Assembly (NCBI GenBank): GCA_025774615.1
Contig: JALGVQ010000125.1
Span: 1-8,581 of the forward strand
Reading direction: 5' to 3'
From: a bacterium
Lineage (GTDB): Bacteria > Blakebacterota > Blakebacteria > Blakebacterales > Blakebacteraceae
Length of the DNA stretch: 8,581 nt
Positions within the stretch are counted from its first letter, which is position 1; each line of letters opens with the position of its first letter. Shown one piece after another: positions 5,808-8,581 of the stretch. Made by a program: the position numbers and the translations under genes. The notes below the pieces were generated by a model. It was not told the origin of the DNA. It saw only the letters and a list, made by a program, of their open reading frames with translations, and did not search any database.

Positions 5808-8537
5808 ATGAACCGTCAAAAAGTCGTAACCATCCTCTTCATCGTCTTTATCGTCATCCTTCTGCTGCGAGAACTCGTGGTGGGATTCCTTACCGACTGG
5901 TGGTGGTTCAACTCCGTCGAGTTCCAGGGGGTGTTCCTGAAGATACTGGGCAGCAGGGTGATACTCTTCATCCTCTTCGCTGTTTTCTTCCTCGCGTTCT
6001 TCTATGCGAACCTGCGCGTGGTCTCGAAGCGTGGTGGAGGCAGGTGGCGTGAATTCTATTCCGACCTCCAGGTGCCGGGAGAGGTACTCGAGCGGCTCAG
6101 AAGGCTTGTTTTTATCGGTCTGGGAGCCGTGATCGCAGTGACTCTAGGGGCGTGGGCCTCAGATCGCTGGATGGAGGTCATGCAGGCCATGAACGCCCAG
6201 CCCTTCGGCATCAATGATCCCCTCTTCGAAAAGGATCTGGGATTCTACGTCTTCACCCTGCCCGTATTGTTATTCCTGAAGCAGTGGTTCCTTGCCACCC
6301 TTGCCGTCACCGCCGCGGCGGTATTGCTGGTCTACTGGGAGAGCAAGGCTCTCGGTTGGGCCTACGACAAGCTGTATGTAAGCCCCCGGGTGAGACTGCA
6401 CCTGATCTTCCTGGCAGCCCTGCTCTTTCTGCTCCTCGCCTGGCACTTCCAGCTTGAGATATACGATCTGCTCTACTCGTCGCAGGGGGTGGTGTTCGGG
6501 GCCTCATTCACAGACGTCCATGCCGATCTCTGGGCCTTCCGACTGATGATCGGCCTGAGTGTCATCCTCTTCGGAGCGATGGTGTACGGTCTGTGGAAAA
6601 AGGATTTCAAGATCCCGCTCTTTGCCGCCGGGGGATACCTGGTGCTGCTGGTCGTGGTGACCGGACTCTTCCCAGCCGCCGTCCAGCAGTTCGTTGTGGA
6701 ACCGAACGAGGTGACCAAGGAGCGTGAGTACATCGAACACGCCATCGAGTACACCCGGTACGGCTACGGGCTCGACAATATTTCAGAACACGATTTTCCT
6801 GCCAATCTGACCCTTACGGCTGATGATCTCCAGGAGTACAGCGGCACATTCCAGAACATCAGGCTCTGGGACTGGCGTCCCCTCCGGCAGACGTTGAGTC
6901 AGCTGCAGGAGATCAGGCTCTACTACCGGTTCCAGTCACCCGATGTCGACCGGTATATGGTCGATGGAGAGTATCGCCAGGTACTGCTGGCGCCGCGTGA
7001 GATCGATTCCAGTCGACTCGCCGCGCAGGCCCAGACCTGGGTGAACCAGCATCTGAAATTCACCCACGGGTACGGGGTGGCGATGAGCCCGGTGAACGAG
7101 GTCACATCCGAGGGAATGCCGGTCTTCTTCCTCAAGGACATCCCCCCGCAGAGCGACGTGGGCATGGAAGTGGCACGGCCGGAGATCTACTACGGGGAAC
7201 TCACCAACAACTACGTGCTCGTCAACACCTCCGAAGAGGAGTTCGACTACCCCCTCGGTGAGATGAACTCCACCGTCATGTATGCAGGTGATGGCGGTGT
7301 TCCGATCGGCGGGTTCTGGCGCCGGATGATCTACGCGCTCAAGTACGGCCATCTGAAACTCCTGATCAGCGGTTACCCGACTCCCGACACACGACTGATG
7401 GAGAACCGCTCGGTCGCACGACGGGTGCAGAAGATCGCCCCCTTCCTCCGCTACGACAACGATCCATATCTGGTGGTCGCCGGCGACCGACTGTACTGGA
7501 TCATTGACGCTTACACGGTGACCTCCAAAATACCCTATTCCGACCCCGGTCCCGGCGGCATCAACTACATCCGGAACAGCGTCAAAGTCACGGTCGACGC
7601 CTATGACGGAAAAGTCGCGTTCTACCTCGCGCAACCCGATCCGATCACCGGAGCCCTGGGAGCGATATTCCCGACCCTTTTCAGACCGATGTCTGAGATG
7701 CCTGAATCTATCGTGCCGCACCTCCGCTACCCGATCGACCTCTTCGAACTCGTGGCCGACAAGTGGCGCTCCTTCCATATGGAAGATCCCGAAGTCTTCT
7801 ATAACCAGGAGGACCTCTGGGTCAAGGCTACCGAGGTCTACTCGGGCAGTGAGGTTCCCATGGCCTCCTACTACATCATCCTCTCTCTCTTCGAGTCACA
7901 GGAACCGGAGTTCATCCTGATGCTTCCCTTCACGCCGGTGGGGAAGAACAACATGGTGGGATGGCTCGCCGCCAGGTGTGACCCCGAACACTACGGTGAA
8001 CTGGTACTCTTCAAGTTCTCGAAGCAGGAAGTGATCTACGGCCCCATGCAGATCGAGGCACGGATCGACCAGGATCCGCGCATCAGCGAACAGCTCACCC
8101 TCTGGAGCCAACAGGGGAGTCAGGTGATCCGGGGCAACCTGCTGGTGATCCCGATCGGTGAGAGCATCCTCTATGTCGAACCGATCTATCTGAGGGCCGA
8201 CCGGAGCGATCTGCCCGAACTGAAGCGGGTGATCCTCTCCTACGGGCCGAAGGTGATCATGGAAGAGAACCTTCAGACGGGCCTCCAGAACCTCCTGGGC
8301 GGTGAATACCCCTCGACGGGATCCGTTCCCATCACGTTCGAACGCCCCGGCTCTGACCCGGTGACGGTGGTGGTACCGGCCCGGCTGGCCTCGCAGGCCC
8401 TTACGCTCTATCGGGATTCCCAGGAGCATCTGCGGGCCGGGCGATGGGCGGAATATGGTACGACGATGGACAGGCTGGAGCAGCTTCTCCAACAGCTGGA
8501 ACGGGATCTGAGAGGTGGCGGCGGAGACGGCTCCTGA
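5808..8537 (+). CDS. UPF0182 family integral membrane protein
   Basis: 909 residues, about full length for the family, with a GGGGGAG ribosome binding site just before the ATG. The N-terminal third holds seven likely membrane segments (about residues 6-28, 50-66, 99-117, 146-175, 196-214, 245-262 and 268-290). After the first comes the family's DWWWFNSVEFQGVF signature. The long soluble part then shows, in order: VEPNEVTKEREYIEHAIEYT and YGYGLDNI (about 297-325), FTHGYGVAMSPVNEV (about 418-432), RPEIYYGE, LRYDNDPYLVV, FPTLFRPMSEMP (621-632), HLRYPIDLFELV (638-649), DPEVFYNQEDLW (660-671), NMVGWLAARCDPEHYG (715-730), YGPMQIEARIDQDPRIS (744-760) and VIRGNLLVIPIGESILYVEP (773-792). The end (about 860-900) is a helical stretch with RAGRWAEYG, then a Gly-rich tail. 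The family has no established function and no catalytic motif is evident. Nothing looks truncated or shifted. It follows a strong terminator, so it is probably a separate unit. Confidence 0.95.
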   Translation: MNRQKVVTILFIVFIVILLLRELVVGFLTDWWWFNSVEFQGVFLKILGSRVILFILFAVFFLAFFYANLRVVSKRGGGRWREFYSDLQVPGEVLERLRRLVFIGLGAVIAVTLGAWASDRWMEVMQAMNAQPFGINDPLFEKDLGFYVFTLPVLLFLKQWFLATLAVTAAAVLLVYWESKALGWAYDKLYVSPRVRLHLIFLAALLFLLLAWHFQLEIYDLLYSSQGVVFGASFTDVHADLWAFRLMIGLSVILFGAMVYGLWKKDFKIPLFAAGGYLVLLVVVTGLFPAAVQQFVVEPNEVTKEREYIEHAIEYTRYGYGLDNISEHDFPANLTLTADDLQEYSGTFQNIRLWDWRPLRQTLSQLQEIRLYYRFQSPDVDRYMVDGEYRQVLLAPREIDSSRLAAQAQTWVNQHLKFTHGYGVAMSPVNEVTSEGMPVFFLKDIPPQSDVGMEVARPEIYYGELTNNYVLVNTSEEEFDYPLGEMNSTVMYAGDGGVPIGGFWRRMIYALKYGHLKLLISGYPTPDTRLMENRSVARRVQKIAPFLRYDNDPYLVVAGDRLYWIIDAYTVTSKIPYSDPGPGGINYIRNSVKVTVDAYDGKVAFYLAQPDPITGALGAIFPTLFRPMSEMPESIVPHLRYPIDLFELVADKWRSFHMEDPEVFYNQEDLWVKATEVYSGSEVPMASYYIILSLFESQEPEFILMLPFTPVGKNNMVGWLAARCDPEHYGELVLFKFSKQEVIYGPMQIEARIDQDPRISEQLTLWSQQGSQVIRGNLLVIPIGESILYVEPIYLRADRSDLPELKRVILSYGPKVIMEENLQTGLQNLLGGEYPSTGSVPITFERPGSDPVTVVVPARLASQALTLYRDSQEHLRAGRWAEYGTTMDRLEQLLQQLERDLRGGGGDGS

Positions 8538-8556
8538 ACGCCGTCCCCCTGTGACC

Positions 8557-8568
8557 TAATATATGGTT
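8557..8568 (+). promoter_or_regulatory. TAATATATGGTT box after the UPF0182 gene
   Basis: This AT-rich box lies in the last 44 bases, which carry no gene. It matches the box at 5692-5703 at 11 of 12 positions and likewise starts shortly after a gene end (20 bases past the stop). It may be a promoter element for a gene beyond the right edge. Confidence 0.25.
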
Positions 8569-8581
8569 ATCGAACCGGGGC

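Noticed and set aside
6936-7778. 280-residue open frame on the minus strand
   Set aside because: It lies wholly antisense within the clearly coding UPF0182 gene, shows no domain, and is expected from the codon bias of GC-rich DNA.

Overview
The window carries six protein-coding genes, all on the + strand, with no RNA gene, CRISPR array or transposase gene that I can see. Every product looks exported or membrane-bound. The DNA is GC-rich with short AT-rich islands only between genes. The first gene ends in a C-terminal domain of the type IX secretion (por) sorting type, with a YPNPFNP motif. This points to a didermic bacterium of the FCB group or a related uncultured phylum (for example the Marinimicrobia, Latescibacterota or KSB1 kind); the lineage cannot be resolved further from this sequence. 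An outer-membrane beta-barrel and two lipoproteins agree with a two-membrane envelope.

Layout: (1) positions 3-842, the 3' part of a large secreted multidomain protein. (2) 839-1756, an FN3 plus TPR lipoprotein overlapping gene 1 by an ATGA junction. (3) 1757-2079, a non-coding stretch with phased GTAC sites, a weak AT-rich promoter candidate and a GC-rich fold just before the next ribosome binding site. (4) 2080-3171, a secreted, nearly all-helical protein built of four repeats of about 78 residues. (5) 3172-3349, a spacer with a long imperfect palindrome that looks like a dispersed repeat element. (6) 3350-4666, an outer-membrane beta-barrel. (7) 4714-5634, a lipoprotein. (8) a strong intrinsic terminator at 5653-5687. 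(9) a leader with a second hairpin and a mini-ORF. (10) 5808-8537, a complete UPF0182-family membrane protein.

How they may work together: genes 1 and 2 are probably one transcription unit. The helical periplasmic protein, the beta-barrel and the lipoprotein run in one direction up to the terminator, so they are probably a second unit and could form a cell-envelope assembly. I do not recognise that trio as a described system, and the functional link is inference from order and localisation only. The UPF0182 gene follows the terminator and probably has its own expression signals.
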